Origin: JALZHR01 sp036388475
GTDB lineage: Bacteria; Acidobacteriota; Blastocatellia; Pyrinomonadales; Pyrinomonadaceae
NCBI GenBank assembly: GCA_036388475.1
Contig: DASVRT010000095.1
Span: 100,806 to 164,805 of the forward strand
Direction of reading: 5' to 3'
DNA length: 64,000 nt
A program made the position numbers and the translations under genes. Under the pieces are notes generated by a model. That model worked only from the letters and a program-made list of their open reading frames with translations. It was not told where the DNA came from and searched no databases. The stretch's first letter is position 1; each line of letters begins with the position of its first letter. Positions 23,843 to 31,929 of the stretch are shown here, one piece after another.

Positions 23843-25869
23843 TACAATAATTTCTTCGCTTTCTTAATCACATTTTCGACTGTAAAGCCATAATCACGAA
23901 AAACGTCTTCCGCCGGGGCGCTCGCGCCGAATTTATCGACCGAAAGCGTGTCGCCTTCAAGTCCGACATATTTTGCCCAGCCGAGCGAAACGCCCGCTTC
24001 GATTGCCAGACGCGCTTTGACGTTGGCGGGCAAAACGGATTCTTTATATTTCGCCGGTTGCTCGTCGAAAAATTCCCAGCACGGCATCGAGACGACGCGC
24101 GTCGGAATATTTTGCGAATTAAGCAGCTCGCGCGCCTGCATCGCCAGACCGACTTCCGAGCCGGTCGCCAGCAAAATCAATTTCGGCGCGGTTTCGACGC
24201 CGTTTTTATCTTCGGCTTCGGCTAAAACATACGCGCCTTTGTGAAGCCCGCGCGCGTCGGCGTGCTTTTTGCGGTCAATCACGGCGACTTTTTGACGCGA
24301 AAGAGCGAAAGCCGTCGGCGCGCTGTTCCGTTTCAGAGCCGCGCGCCAGGCTTCGCGGACTTCGTGCGCATCACACGGGCGAATCAAAGCGAGATTCGGA
24401 ATGGCGCGCAGCGCGGCGAGATGCTCGACCGATTGATGCGTCGGACCGTCTTCGCCGAGCCCGATTGAATCGTGCGTGAAAACGAAAACGACTTGAATGT
24501 GCGAGAGCGCGGCGAGCCGAATCGCCGGGCGCATATAATCGGAAAAAGTCTGGAAAGTCCCGCCGTAAGGAATCACGCTGCCGTAGAGCGCCATCCCGTT
24601 CATCGCCGAGCCCATCGCGTGTTCGCGGATGCCGAAATGAATGTTGCGGGCTTCGTACCTGTCAGCCTGAAAATCCGCCGAAGCCTTTATAAACGTGTTA
24701 TTTGAAGGCGTCAAATCAGCCGAGCCGCCGATAAGCTGCGGAACAGTTTCGGCAATCGCGTTGATAACGTCGCCCGAATACGCGCGTGTCGCTTTGGCTT
24801 CCGGTTCATCGAATTTCGGCAGAGATTTTTCCCAGCCGTCGGGCAATTCGCCTTTGCGCGTGTCGCGCAGAGTACGCCCGAGTTCCGGATACGCTTTTTC
24901 GTATTTTTTGATTAGCGCTTCCCAATCTTTTTCGAGCTTTGCGCCCGTTTTGACGGCTTCGCGGAAATGCGCCGAAACTTCTTTCGGAATATAAAAATGC
25001 TTGTTTTCGTCCCAGCCCAAGTTGCGTTTCGTTTCCTTCACCGCTTCTTCGCCCGGCGCGTCCGAGTGCGCTTTTGATGTACCCTGCTTCGGCATTCCGT
25101 AGCCGATAATCGTTTTGATGCGAATCAGTTTCGGCTTATCTTTAATTTTCTGCGCGTCTTTGATTGCCTTTTCAATCGCCTTCAAATCGTTGCCGTCCGC
25201 GACTTCCAAAACGTGCCAGCCGATTGCTTCAAAACGTTTTGTGACGTCTTCGGTAAACGCCAAATCGGTCGAGCCGTCAATCGTGATGCGATTGTCGTCG
25301 TAAAAATAAATCAGATTAGCGAGCTTTAAATGACCCGCTAACGACGATGATTCGTAACTGACGCCTTCCATCAAATCGCCGTCCGAGCAAATGCAGTAAA
25401 TAAAATGGTCAATCACCGGAAAGCCTTTTTGATTAAATTTTGCCGCGAGATGCGCCTGCGCGATTCCCATCCCGACGCCGTTGGCAAAACCTTGCCCCAA
25501 AGGTCCGGTCGTGATTTCCACGCCCGGCGTCAAAATGTTTTCGGGATGTCCGGGCGTTTTCGAATGAAGCTGACGAAAATTTTTCAGCTCGCTCAGCGGC
25601 AAATCGTAACCCGTCAGATGCAGCAGGCTGTAAATCAGCATCGAGCCGTGTCCGGCGCTCAAAAGAAAGCGGTCGCGGTTAAACCATTTCGGATTTTTCG
25701 GATTGTGGCGCAGAAACTTTGTCCAGAGAACGTAAGCCGCCGGAGCCATTCCCAGAGGCAAGCCCGGATGACCGGAATTCGCTTTCTGCACGGCGTCGAG
25801 CGACAAAGTTCGGATGGTGTTGATGCAGAGTTGGTCTAAATCTGTTTTCGTTTTCGCTGCGGTTGTCAT
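23842..25869 (-). CDS. tkt: Transketolase
   Basis: Encodes 675 aa, full length. Thiamine diphosphate site: AGHGSMLIYSLLHLTGY, the motif SDGDLMEGVSYESSSLAGH through DDNRITIDG, and in the central domain IRPCDAHE and FTHDSIGLGEDGPTHQSVEH. It transfers two-carbon ketol units between sugar phosphates in the pentose phosphate pathway, in the cytosol. Followed by a translationally coupled DinB-like gene; a small secreted protein gene and an FGGY sugar kinase lie directly upstream on the same strand, suggesting a sugar-metabolism unit. Confidence 0.97.
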   Translation of the reverse strand: MTTAAKTKTDLDQLCINTIRTLSLDAVQKANSGHPGLPLGMAPAAYVLWTKFLRHNPKNPKWFNRDRFLLSAGHGSMLIYSLLHLTGYDLPLSELKNFRQLHSKTPGHPENILTPGVEITTGPLGQGFANGVGMGIAQAHLAAKFNQKGFPVIDHFIYCICSDGDLMEGVSYESSSLAGHLKLANLIYFYDDNRITIDGSTDLAFTEDVTKRFEAIGWHVLEVADGNDLKAIEKAIKDAQKIKDKPKLIRIKTIIGYGMPKQGTSKAHSDAPGEEAVKETKRNLGWDENKHFYIPKEVSAHFREAVKTGAKLEKDWEALIKKYEKAYPELGRTLRDTRKGELPDGWEKSLPKFDEPEAKATRAYSGDVINAIAETVPQLIGGSADLTPSNNTFIKASADFQADRYEARNIHFGIREHAMGSAMNGMALYGSVIPYGGTFQTFSDYMRPAIRLAALSHIQVVFVFTHDSIGLGEDGPTHQSVEHLAALRAIPNLALIRPCDAHEVREAWRAALKRNSAPTAFALSRQKVAVIDRKKHADARGLHKGAYVLAEAEDKNGVETAPKLILLATGSEVGLAMQARELLNSQNIPTRVVSMPCWEFFDEQPAKYKESVLPANVKARLAIEAGVSLGWAKYVGLEGDTLSVDKFGASAPAEDVFRDYGFTVENVIKKAKKLL

Positions 25870-25874
25870 AAGTT

Positions 25875-26327
25875 TTATTTTTTAGCAAACAGTTCTTTTA
25901 TTTTTTGTTCAAATTCTTCGCCTCTGATTATTTTGTAACCTTCACTTTCATCATATAAATCCGTTGCGTCTTTAATCTTTGGAATAAGCCGGAGTTTAGT
26001 AAATTCTGTGTCATTCTGATAAACTGCAAAGGCAATCCGAGATTTATCAATCTTTCTCAAATCAAAATGCCTTGAAATTTCTTTCAAACGTTTATCTTTT
26101 TTAGATTTGGATTCATTTTTGTTTAATTCCAGAACTAGTATACCTTTCGAGCTTTCAGCCTTTGATAAGAATGCAAAAAAGTTGTCGAATCTTCCTTCCT
26201 GGTCATTTAAAGAAAGTTTCCCGAATGAATCGAATGGTACCGGGTCGGCAATACGCATATCTTCCTGTGCAAAAGACACAATGCCGAAAGCTAAAATCAA
26301 AATTACACTCACAACAAATTGTTTCAC
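25875..26327 (-). CDS. Hypothetical secreted protein
   Basis: Encodes 150 aa with a clear signal peptide (MKQFVVSVILILAFGIVSFAQ). The mature part is rich in Lys/Glu/Asp, with FDNFFAFLSKAESSKGILVL, ISRHFDLRKIDKSRIAFAVY and KIIRGEEFEQKIKELF. The stretch after the signal resembles a small alpha/beta fold (strand LVLEL, helix, strand IAFAV), seen in many short periplasmic proteins of acidobacteria, but I cannot name the family. It sits between the FGGY kinase and transketolase in the same direction with gaps of 17 and 5 bases, so it is co-transcribed. Confidence 0.8.
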   Translation of the reverse strand: MKQFVVSVILILAFGIVSFAQEDMRIADPVPFDSFGKLSLNDQEGRFDNFFAFLSKAESSKGILVLELNKNESKSKKDKRLKEISRHFDLRKIDKSRIAFAVYQNDTEFTKLRLIPKIKDATDLYDESEGYKIIRGEEFEQKIKELFAKK

Positions 26328-26344
26328 GGCTTTCCTCTTTCGTT

Positions 26345-27829
26345 TTATTCGTCGGCGGCTGAATTTACCAGTAAATTATAAAACTTTTCGTGTCTTTCAC
26401 GCGCTTTTCGGTAGATTGTATTTCGTTTTTTATCAAAATTAAATTTTCGACCTTTTGGTACGGCGATTTCTTCAATGTTCTTTATTTTGCCAATTGTTTC
26501 GAGCGCAAGCAAAACCGCGCCGCGGCTTGAAGCCTCGCGAGTGCCGGGCAGAATCAGATTTTTTCCCAGCACGTCGGCGATAATCTGCGTCCAGACGGGC
26601 GATTCGCGCAGCGCGCCGCCGGAAGCGATGATTTCACGGATTTGGCAGACGTCGTTGAGCCGGTCGTAGATTTCGGCGAAACGATAGGCGACCGATTCGA
26701 GCGCCGCCTGCACGATGTCAATCGCGTCGGTCGTGGATTTTAAGCCCAGAATCGCGCCGCGCGCCGCTTCGTGATAGCCCGTGCCGCGCTCGCCAGCCAG
26801 AAAAGGCAGAAACGTCAAACCGTGCGAATCCGCGTCGCGCTTCGCAATTTCCGCTTCGGTTTGGTCGTCGTCTTTCGGCAAGCGAAAATTGTCTTTCAGC
26901 CAGCGATACAAACCGCCGCCGTCGCTCAAAGCGCCGCCGATGATAATGCGCTTTCTGTCGACTCGATAGCACCATAAACCGTTTGGAATTTTTTCGGGCG
27001 CCGTGCCTGTGAAAGCGACGCGCAGCGCGCCGGAAGTTCCAATCATCAACGCGGCTTTCGATTTTTTCGCGCCGCCCGCGCCGAGATTGTTTGCCGCGCC
27101 GTCGCCGATTGCCGGAAACCACTGCGCGTTTTTTAACTCTTTCCAGCGTTTCGCGTAAGTTTCATTGAGACGAAAAGTCTGTGAATCCGCCGTCACAATT
27201 TCCGGCAGATTTTCTTTTTCGATTTTCAAAAAACTTAAAATTTCTTCGTCCCAGGCGCATTTTCTGATGTCGAAAATTCCCGTTCCCGAAGCCATCGAAA
27301 CGCTCGTCGTCGTTTCACCGCATAGTTTCAGCGCGACAAAATCGCTGAAAGAAAGCCATTTTGCCGTTTTTTTGAAAACCGTTTTGTGTTCCTTTTGCAG
27401 CCAGAGCAGCTTTGCCGTCCAGTAGCTGGAATGAAAATGCGCGCCGGTTCGATGGTGAATCCCGGCTTCGTCAAAATTTTCTCGCCAAACGGAGACGTAT
27501 TTTCGACTGCGCGTGTCCGCCCAACCGAAAACTTTCGTGGTCGGCGCGCCTTTTTTGTCGATTCCGACTAAGCTGTGCCAGAACGAGGAAGCGGCGACAA
27601 CCGCGATTTCGTCTTTTATCTTTTTCGTTTTTTTCAAAACGGCTTCAACCGCTTCGGCGACCTGCCGGAAGGCTTCGCCCGCATCAATTTCCGCGCCGCC
27701 GTCTTCGGTTGCCGTCAAAACTCTTTCATTTTTCACCATCGTTTCGGGCAGCACGCGCGCCTGTTCGTCGTAAAGCGCGGCGCGGACGCTGGAAGTTCCG
27801 ATGTCAATGGCTAAAACTCGTGGCGGCAT
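26345..27829 (-). CDS. FGGY-family carbohydrate kinase (gluconokinase/xylulokinase-like)
   Basis: Encodes 494 aa. N-terminal ATPase motif VLAIDIGTSSVRAALYDEQA, central MIGTSGALRVAF and C-terminal IREIIASGGALRESPVWTQIIADVLGK with EASSRGAVLLALE are FGGY features. It phosphorylates a sugar or sugar acid with ATP in the cytosol; gluconate is the best guess from the N-terminal pattern and the linked transketolase (pentose phosphate pathway), but xylulose cannot be excluded. First gene of the minus-strand unit kinase-secreted protein-tkt-dinB. Confidence 0.88.
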   Translation of the reverse strand: MPPRVLAIDIGTSSVRAALYDEQARVLPETMVKNERVLTATEDGGAEIDAGEAFRQVAEAVEAVLKKTKKIKDEIAVVAASSFWHSLVGIDKKGAPTTKVFGWADTRSRKYVSVWRENFDEAGIHHRTGAHFHSSYWTAKLLWLQKEHKTVFKKTAKWLSFSDFVALKLCGETTTSVSMASGTGIFDIRKCAWDEEILSFLKIEKENLPEIVTADSQTFRLNETYAKRWKELKNAQWFPAIGDGAANNLGAGGAKKSKAALMIGTSGALRVAFTGTAPEKIPNGLWCYRVDRKRIIIGGALSDGGGLYRWLKDNFRLPKDDDQTEAEIAKRDADSHGLTFLPFLAGERGTGYHEAARGAILGLKSTTDAIDIVQAALESVAYRFAEIYDRLNDVCQIREIIASGGALRESPVWTQIIADVLGKNLILPGTREASSRGAVLLALETIGKIKNIEEIAVPKGRKFNFDKKRNTIYRKARERHEKFYNLLVNSAADE

Positions 27830-27969
27830 TTGAGACTTAAGTTTAATCGAAAATCAACGCTAAAGAAAATGGCTTTGAATTTTGCGGTTTTGGCTTTATT
27901 ATCTTCGGTATCCAGCAGAGCAGCAAAATTATCTTCAAAATCTGTCTTTGCAGAAGGGAGTTTTTAGCG

Positions 27970-28851
27970 ATGAAAAAGTGTCAGAAATGTAATTATGAAA
28001 ATGCCGACTCGATGCGGTTTTGTCTGGAATGCGGCACGCCGCTGCCTGACGCGCCGATTATTATTAGCTGGCAGGACAGCGGAACGCAGAAACAATCGAA
28101 CGTTGACACGGCTTCTTTCGGTCAGAGTATGGAAACGCGCGTCGGCGGGCGCTCGGCTTTTCCGAACAATTTGCCGACCGCCGCGCCGCCAAACAGCACG
28201 CGCAGCAGGAAAAAATTATTTATCATTATCGGCGGCGTCGCCGCTTTGTTTTTGCTGGTTTTCGCCGCCGGTGCGGCAATTATCGGCTACAACCTGATTT
28301 ATACGCCCAAGCCGGTCGTTTATAATCCGACGCCGACCGCTTCGCCGACGCGCTCGACCGAAAAATCGCCGAAACCATCGCCTTCGAAATCACCTTCCGC
28401 GACGCCGAGCGCTTCACCGGAAGATTCGCCGGAAGATTCGCCGAAACCGGATTCCGACGCCGCGAAAACCGAGTTTGACCGGCTTTGGGTCGATTACAAC
28501 GTAACCGAAAAAGGTCGGGTGGGAATGCGGATTCACGTCGATTGCTCGGTGAAAAATATGAAAGACGTCAGCTCTTATTTAGCTCTGTATTTTCAAAAAA
28601 AGGACGGCACAAAGCTTTTGACAAACGTTCAGGGCTTTCGCAGCAAAGACGGGCAGGTCGCGCTCTACAAGGCTTTGAAACCGGCTTACGACGATGCCGT
28701 GTATGAAGATTCGCAGTTTTTTATCCCGTACGAAGAATTTAATCTGAAACGCGGCAAATACGATTTACAGATAGACCTGGATTTGATTTACGAAAACGGC
28801 GACCTCGCCGAACATATGACTTTTTACGATTTTGAATACGAGAAAAAGTAG
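27970..28851 (+). CDS. Zinc-ribbon membrane protein with Pro/Ser linker
   Basis: Encodes 293 aa. N-terminal zinc ribbon CQKCNYENADSMRFCLECG (CxxC...CxxC), a flexible segment, one membrane helix (about 80-108, FIIIGGVAALFLLVFAAGA), then a Thr/Pro/Ser-rich linker (SPKPSPSKSPSATPSASPED) and an external beta-rich domain of about 135 aa (EFDRLWVDYNVTEKGRVGMR onward). The arrangement, a cytoplasmic zinc ribbon with an extracytoplasmic domain, is common in bacterial membrane proteins of unknown function. The start is set by GGGAG 8 bases upstream. Confidence 0.75.
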   Translation: MKKCQKCNYENADSMRFCLECGTPLPDAPIIISWQDSGTQKQSNVDTASFGQSMETRVGGRSAFPNNLPTAAPPNSTRSRKKLFIIIGGVAALFLLVFAAGAAIIGYNLIYTPKPVVYNPTPTASPTRSTEKSPKPSPSKSPSATPSASPEDSPEDSPKPDSDAAKTEFDRLWVDYNVTEKGRVGMRIHVDCSVKNMKDVSSYLALYFQKKDGTKLLTNVQGFRSKDGQVALYKALKPAYDDAVYEDSQFFIPYEEFNLKRGKYDLQIDLDLIYENGDLAEHMTFYDFEYEKK

Positions 28852-28852
28852 A

Positions 28853-28945
28853 AAGTAAAAAGGCAAAAGGCAAAAGGCAAAGGTGAGAAATCAATTTCCT
28901 TTGCCTTTCTACTTTTGCCTTTTACCTTTTTACTTTTGGCTTAAA
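28853..28945. repeat. Heptamer-type hairpin between converging genes
   Basis: Left units GTAAAAA, GGCAAAA, GGCAAAA, GGCAAAG; right units CCTTTGC, CTTTCTA, CTTTTGC, CTTTTAC, CTTTTTA. The two sides are reverse complements except for one extra heptamer on the right, which suggests unit-wise expansion. T/A runs at both ends could make it a bidirectional terminator. Confidence 0.85.
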
Positions 28946-28962
28946 CACTTTGCCTTACTTTA

Positions 28963-29436
28963 TTATTCTCTCGAATAAATTTTCACGTTCAGGTTGTTTT
29001 CGAGTTCCTTTGTTTCCTGCAACTTAAAGCCATCTAAAAAATTAGGCGGCATAAAAGCGCCGGCGTTTTCAACCGTTTCGGGAATCTCGGTGACAATCCA
29101 TTTTTCGATTTCGCCGGAAAAGTTTTTATACGTTTCCGCGCCGCCGATAATGAATAAATCGCAGTTTAAATATTTTGCCAGAGCCAAAACCTGGGCGCGG
29201 CTTCGCAAAAGCAAAACCGGCGGCTGATTTTCTATTGAGTTTAAACGGCTTAAAACGATATTCAAGCGATTCGGCAGAGGCTTACCGATTGATTGCCAAG
29301 TGTTAAAGCCCATCACGACGGCGTTATCGAGCGTCGTCTGTTTGAAAAATTTTAAATCCGGCGAATAATGCCACGGCAATTTTCCTTCCTTGCCGATGGC
29401 TAGATTTTGCGCGACGGCGACGATTCCAATAATCAT
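28963..29436 (-). CDS. folA: Dihydrofolate reductase
   Basis: Encodes 157 aa, typical length. Start MIIGIVAVAQNLAIGKEGKLPWH carries the substrate loop (A..IG..G.LPW); VVMGFNTWQSIGKPLPNRLN and LFIIGGAETYKNF are the NADPH-binding segments. It reduces dihydrofolate to tetrahydrofolate and complements ThyA, which consumes methylene-THF and yields DHF. It ends the cluster thyA-DUF2071-folA, following the middle gene by 2 bases. Confidence 0.95.
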   Translation of the reverse strand: MIIGIVAVAQNLAIGKEGKLPWHYSPDLKFFKQTTLDNAVVMGFNTWQSIGKPLPNRLNIVLSRLNSIENQPPVLLLRSRAQVLALAKYLNCDLFIIGGAETYKNFSGEIEKWIVTEIPETVENAGAFMPPNFLDGFKLQETKELENNLNVKIYSRE

Positions 29437-29438
29437 TT

Positions 29439-30137
29439 TTATATTTTTGCGCCTTTGTAAACGGCGATTTCCGAGCCTTTCGCCATTAAAACCGATTTCG
29501 GACTTTCGTTCGTTAAAAAAGCGAATTTCTCGCCGTAAGTCGCGCCGAAATCAACCGCGATTTCCGCGTCGCTCGCTTCATACAAGCTCCATTTCGGATG
29601 CTCGACCTTGTATTCGTCCGTCCGGTTGGCGCCGCGTTTCGTGTAGCCCCAATAATGTTCGATGATAAAGGATTCGTGCGAATCCTCAAAAGGAACGCCG
29701 ATTTCGTTTTGAAAATTAACTTTTATTTGATTGGTTCTGCCGCGTTTCAGCCAGCGATAAATTAACTCGTTTTCGCGCTGTTCGTGACGCATCTGCCAGG
29801 TTTCGTAAGGCTCGCCGTAAGCGTAGCGCGCCACATAGGCAATCGCGCGGCGCGGCACGATTTCCTTGATGAAAACCACGCCGCGTTTCGTTTCATTTTC
29901 GACTTCTCTTTTGACGTAGAACCGCAGATTGACTTCCAGAAAATTTGTGTGAAACGGAATTCTGAAACCGAGCACGCGCGTGTCGAAAAACTTGAAAGCG
30001 ACGAGGCTGACGTAGCATTCGCCGTTCCAGAAATCGAGCGTCGTGCCTTTCGGGACAAATTCTTCCAGAAGCTTCGGCTCAACCGGATAATTCGCCATCA
30101 CCAAATCGAGCCATTTTGCGGTTAAGAATTTTTTCAT
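29439..30137 (-). CDS. DUF2071 (YqjF-like) protein
   Basis: Encodes 232 aa from ATG 30137. An in-frame extension to 30203 is encoded by 7-nt repeat DNA and is not a conserved start, so I reject it. Features of DUF2071/COG3361: LVMANYPVEPKLLEEFVPKG, CYVSLVAFKFFDTRVLGF, VNLRFYVKRE, GVVFIKEIVPRRAIAYVAR. Proteins of this family resemble the acetoacetate decarboxylase fold; the biochemical role is unknown. It lies between thyA and folA with only 2 bases to folA, so a role near nucleotide or folate metabolism is possible but may just be operon convenience. Confidence 0.85.
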   Translation of the reverse strand: MKKFLTAKWLDLVMANYPVEPKLLEEFVPKGTTLDFWNGECYVSLVAFKFFDTRVLGFRIPFHTNFLEVNLRFYVKREVENETKRGVVFIKEIVPRRAIAYVARYAYGEPYETWQMRHEQRENELIYRWLKRGRTNQIKVNFQNEIGVPFEDSHESFIIEHYWGYTKRGANRTDEYKVEHPKWSLYEASDAEIAVDFGATYGEKFAFLTNESPKSVLMAKGSEIAVYKGAKI

Positions 30138-30149
30138 AATCCGAGCATT

Positions 30150-30258
30150 TACCGGCAGGCAGAGAAGGCAGTAAGCGGAAGGCAGTCGGGTTTTGAAATT
30201 CAACGGCGAATGCTCGAATCTATTACTGCTTTCCGCCCGCTGCTTTTTGCCTTCTGAC
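30150..30258. repeat. Heptamer-type inverted repeat between thyA and DUF2071 genes
   Basis: Left arm about 30152-30187 with AAGGCAG, TAAGCGG, AAGGCAG; right arm about 30227-30258 with CTGCTTTCCGCCCGCTGC. Pairing is imperfect. The left part continues into the reading frame of the following gene, creating a false N-terminal extension. Confidence 0.7.
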
Positions 30259-31104
30259 TTACACGGCGACGGGCGCGGCGATTTTGCCGTGCGATTGATA
30301 GCCTTCGAGCTGTAAGTTTTCGTATTTGAAATTCAATAAACCTTTCAAGCCTTTTAAATTTTCCGCGTTTTTCAATTCCAGTTTCGGCAGCGGCAAAGGC
30401 TCGCGCTTTAAAAGCTCTTCGACCTGTTCCAGATGATTTGAATAAATGTGCAAATCGCCGAAAGTGTGTATGAATTCGCCGACTTGTAAATCGCAGACGT
30501 GCGCGATTAAATGCGTCAAAAGCGCGTAAGATGAAATGTTGAACGGAACGCCCAGAAAGGCGTCCGCGCTTCTTTGATAAAGCTGGCAATGCAGCGTTTT
30601 CTCGTTCTCGATTTTGAATTGAAACAGCGTGTGGCACGGCGGCAGAGCCACTTCGTCGCAGGTCGCCGGATTCCAGCCCGTGACAATCAAACGGCGCGAA
30701 TTAGGATTCTTTTCAATTTCACGAATCAACCTTTCAATTTGGTCGACGCCGTTCATCTGCGGATAATCGCCGCCGAAGCTTCGCCACAGATAACCGTAAA
30801 CCGGACCCAAATCGCCTTCTTCGCGCCCGAAACGCGCGGTTTGTTCCGGCGTTGCCCATTCCTGCCAGATGTCCACGCCGCGCGCGCGCAGATTTTTTTC
30901 GCTCGTGTCGCCGCTTAGAAACCAGGCTAATTCTTCAAATATCCAACGAAACGGCACGCGTTTCGTCGTCACGATCGGAAAGCCCGCGCCCAAATCGAAA
31001 CGCGTTTGATAACCGAAAACCGAAATCGTGCCGACGCCGGTGCGGTCTTCGTGGCGCGCGCCTTTATCTAAAATATGCCGTAAAAGTTCCTGATATTGTT
31101 TCAT
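30259..31104 (-). CDS. thyA: Thymidylate synthase
   Basis: Encodes 281 aa, slightly longer than E. coli ThyA (264). Conserved RTGVGTISVFG near the N-terminus, catalytic C157 in ALPPCHTLFQF, LYQRSADAFLGVPFNIASY-like LYQRSADAFLGVPFNISSYA, and DLHIYSNHLEQV. It methylates dUMP to dTMP with methylene-THF, making DHF for FolA two genes downstream. Cytosolic and essential for thymidine prototrophy. First gene of the minus-strand cluster. Confidence 0.97.
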   Translation of the reverse strand: MKQYQELLRHILDKGARHEDRTGVGTISVFGYQTRFDLGAGFPIVTTKRVPFRWIFEELAWFLSGDTSEKNLRARGVDIWQEWATPEQTARFGREEGDLGPVYGYLWRSFGGDYPQMNGVDQIERLIREIEKNPNSRRLIVTGWNPATCDEVALPPCHTLFQFKIENEKTLHCQLYQRSADAFLGVPFNISSYALLTHLIAHVCDLQVGEFIHTFGDLHIYSNHLEQVEELLKREPLPLPKLELKNAENLKGLKGLLNFKYENLQLEGYQSHGKIAAPVAV

Positions 31105-31137
31105 CTGAATTTGTGGAAATTTCTGCTTAAAGTTACC

Positions 31138-31215
31138 ATATTAAATCCGTAAATCGTAAATCGTGAATCGTGAATCGCAGAAGATTTCGATTGGCGATTT
31201 ATGATTTACGATTCA
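31138..31215. repeat. Heptamer-type repeat upstream of thyA
   Basis: Left units AAATCGT, AAATCGT, GAATCGT, GAATCGC; right part GGCGATTTATGATTTACGATTCAC is partly complementary. It lies in the divergent gap between thyA and the 31226 gene and overlaps where promoters would be expected. Confidence 0.75.
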
Positions 31216-31225
31216 CACCGAATCT

Positions 31226-31702
31226 ATGGCAAATAAACTGGAAGTCAGCTTCAACTCGCCGCAGTGCGGCTGGATGTCAATCGGTTTTGACGACGGCTTA
31301 TCCGAGTTTCACACGACGACCGCCTACACGCCGCATTCGCGTGCATTGTCGGAAATTCTGCGAGGTCTTTCGGCTTTGCTTACCGCCGAGACGCCTAAAG
31401 ACGAATTTGTCGTCGAGTGGAGCAGAAATCCCGAAGCATACAATTTATATTTTAAGCGTGACGCCGACCGGGTAAATTTTAAGGTGATTGAATATCCGAG
31501 CTTTAACCGTCTGGAAACCGAAGGCGAGACGGTTTTTTCTTACAGCGGAAACGTAAAGGAATTTTGCCAATCCTTTTACGAAACCTTTCAAAGGCTTTAC
31601 GAAGACCGCGACACGGACGAATTCGAGTTTCACTGGCGACAGGCTTTTCCGCTCGCCGAATATGAAATTTTTGAATCCAATCTGAAATCCGCACGAGCTT
31701 AA
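31226..31702 (+). CDS. Hypothetical protein, 158 aa
   Basis: No signal peptide or membrane segment. The start MANKLEVSFNSPQCGWMSIG and repeated aromatic/acidic segments (FVVEWSRNPEAYNLYFKRDA, FCQSFYETFQRLYEDRD, FHWRQAFPLAEYEIFE) suggest a compact alpha/beta protein. I do not recognise the family. Codon use is like the neighbours. Stand-alone plus-strand gene after a 7-nt repeat region. Possibly an immunity-type or regulatory small protein, but nothing proves this. Confidence 0.7.
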   Translation: MANKLEVSFNSPQCGWMSIGFDDGLSEFHTTTAYTPHSRALSEILRGLSALLTAETPKDEFVVEWSRNPEAYNLYFKRDADRVNFKVIEYPSFNRLETEGETVFSYSGNVKEFCQSFYETFQRLYEDRDTDEFEFHWRQAFPLAEYEIFESNLKSARA

Positions 31703-31848
31703 TCTTCGAGATGAGTAAGAATTTTGTTCAGAATTTTTATCGCTTTGCCGATTATTGGCAGGTTTGCTCGCGGGCTGATGGGAAATTGACGAACGGCTTC
31801 ACGAATCCCGGCGTTCCTTGCACAACTCGGTAAATAAGAATACGATTT
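31703..31848. other. Intergenic stretch without recognised gene
   Basis: Contains a 40-codon open frame at 31711-31833 (MSKNFVQNFYRFADYWQV) with no Shine-Dalgarno site and no recognisable relative; I do not call it a gene. No tRNA or terminator found. Confidence 0.4.
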
Positions 31849-31921
31849 AGCCACGAACAGACACGAAAATACACGAAATTTTTAAATTATTTTTCGTGTT
31901 CTTTCGTGTTTTTTCGTGGCT
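31849..31921. repeat. Inverted repeat with about 10-nt units, CACGAAA/TTTCGTG type
   Basis: Arms 31849-31878 and 31892-31921 pair nearly throughout. The right arm repeats TTTCGTGTTC, TTTCGTGTTT, TTTCGTGGCT with a 10-nt period. Similar CACGAA-rich intergenic hairpins are widespread in bacteria. It ends 8 bases before the next ATG. Confidence 0.8.
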
Positions 31922-31929
31922 GAGTAATA

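Noticed and set aside
31711..31833. 40-codon plus-strand open frame
   Set aside because: No ribosome-binding site, no recognisable relative, short.
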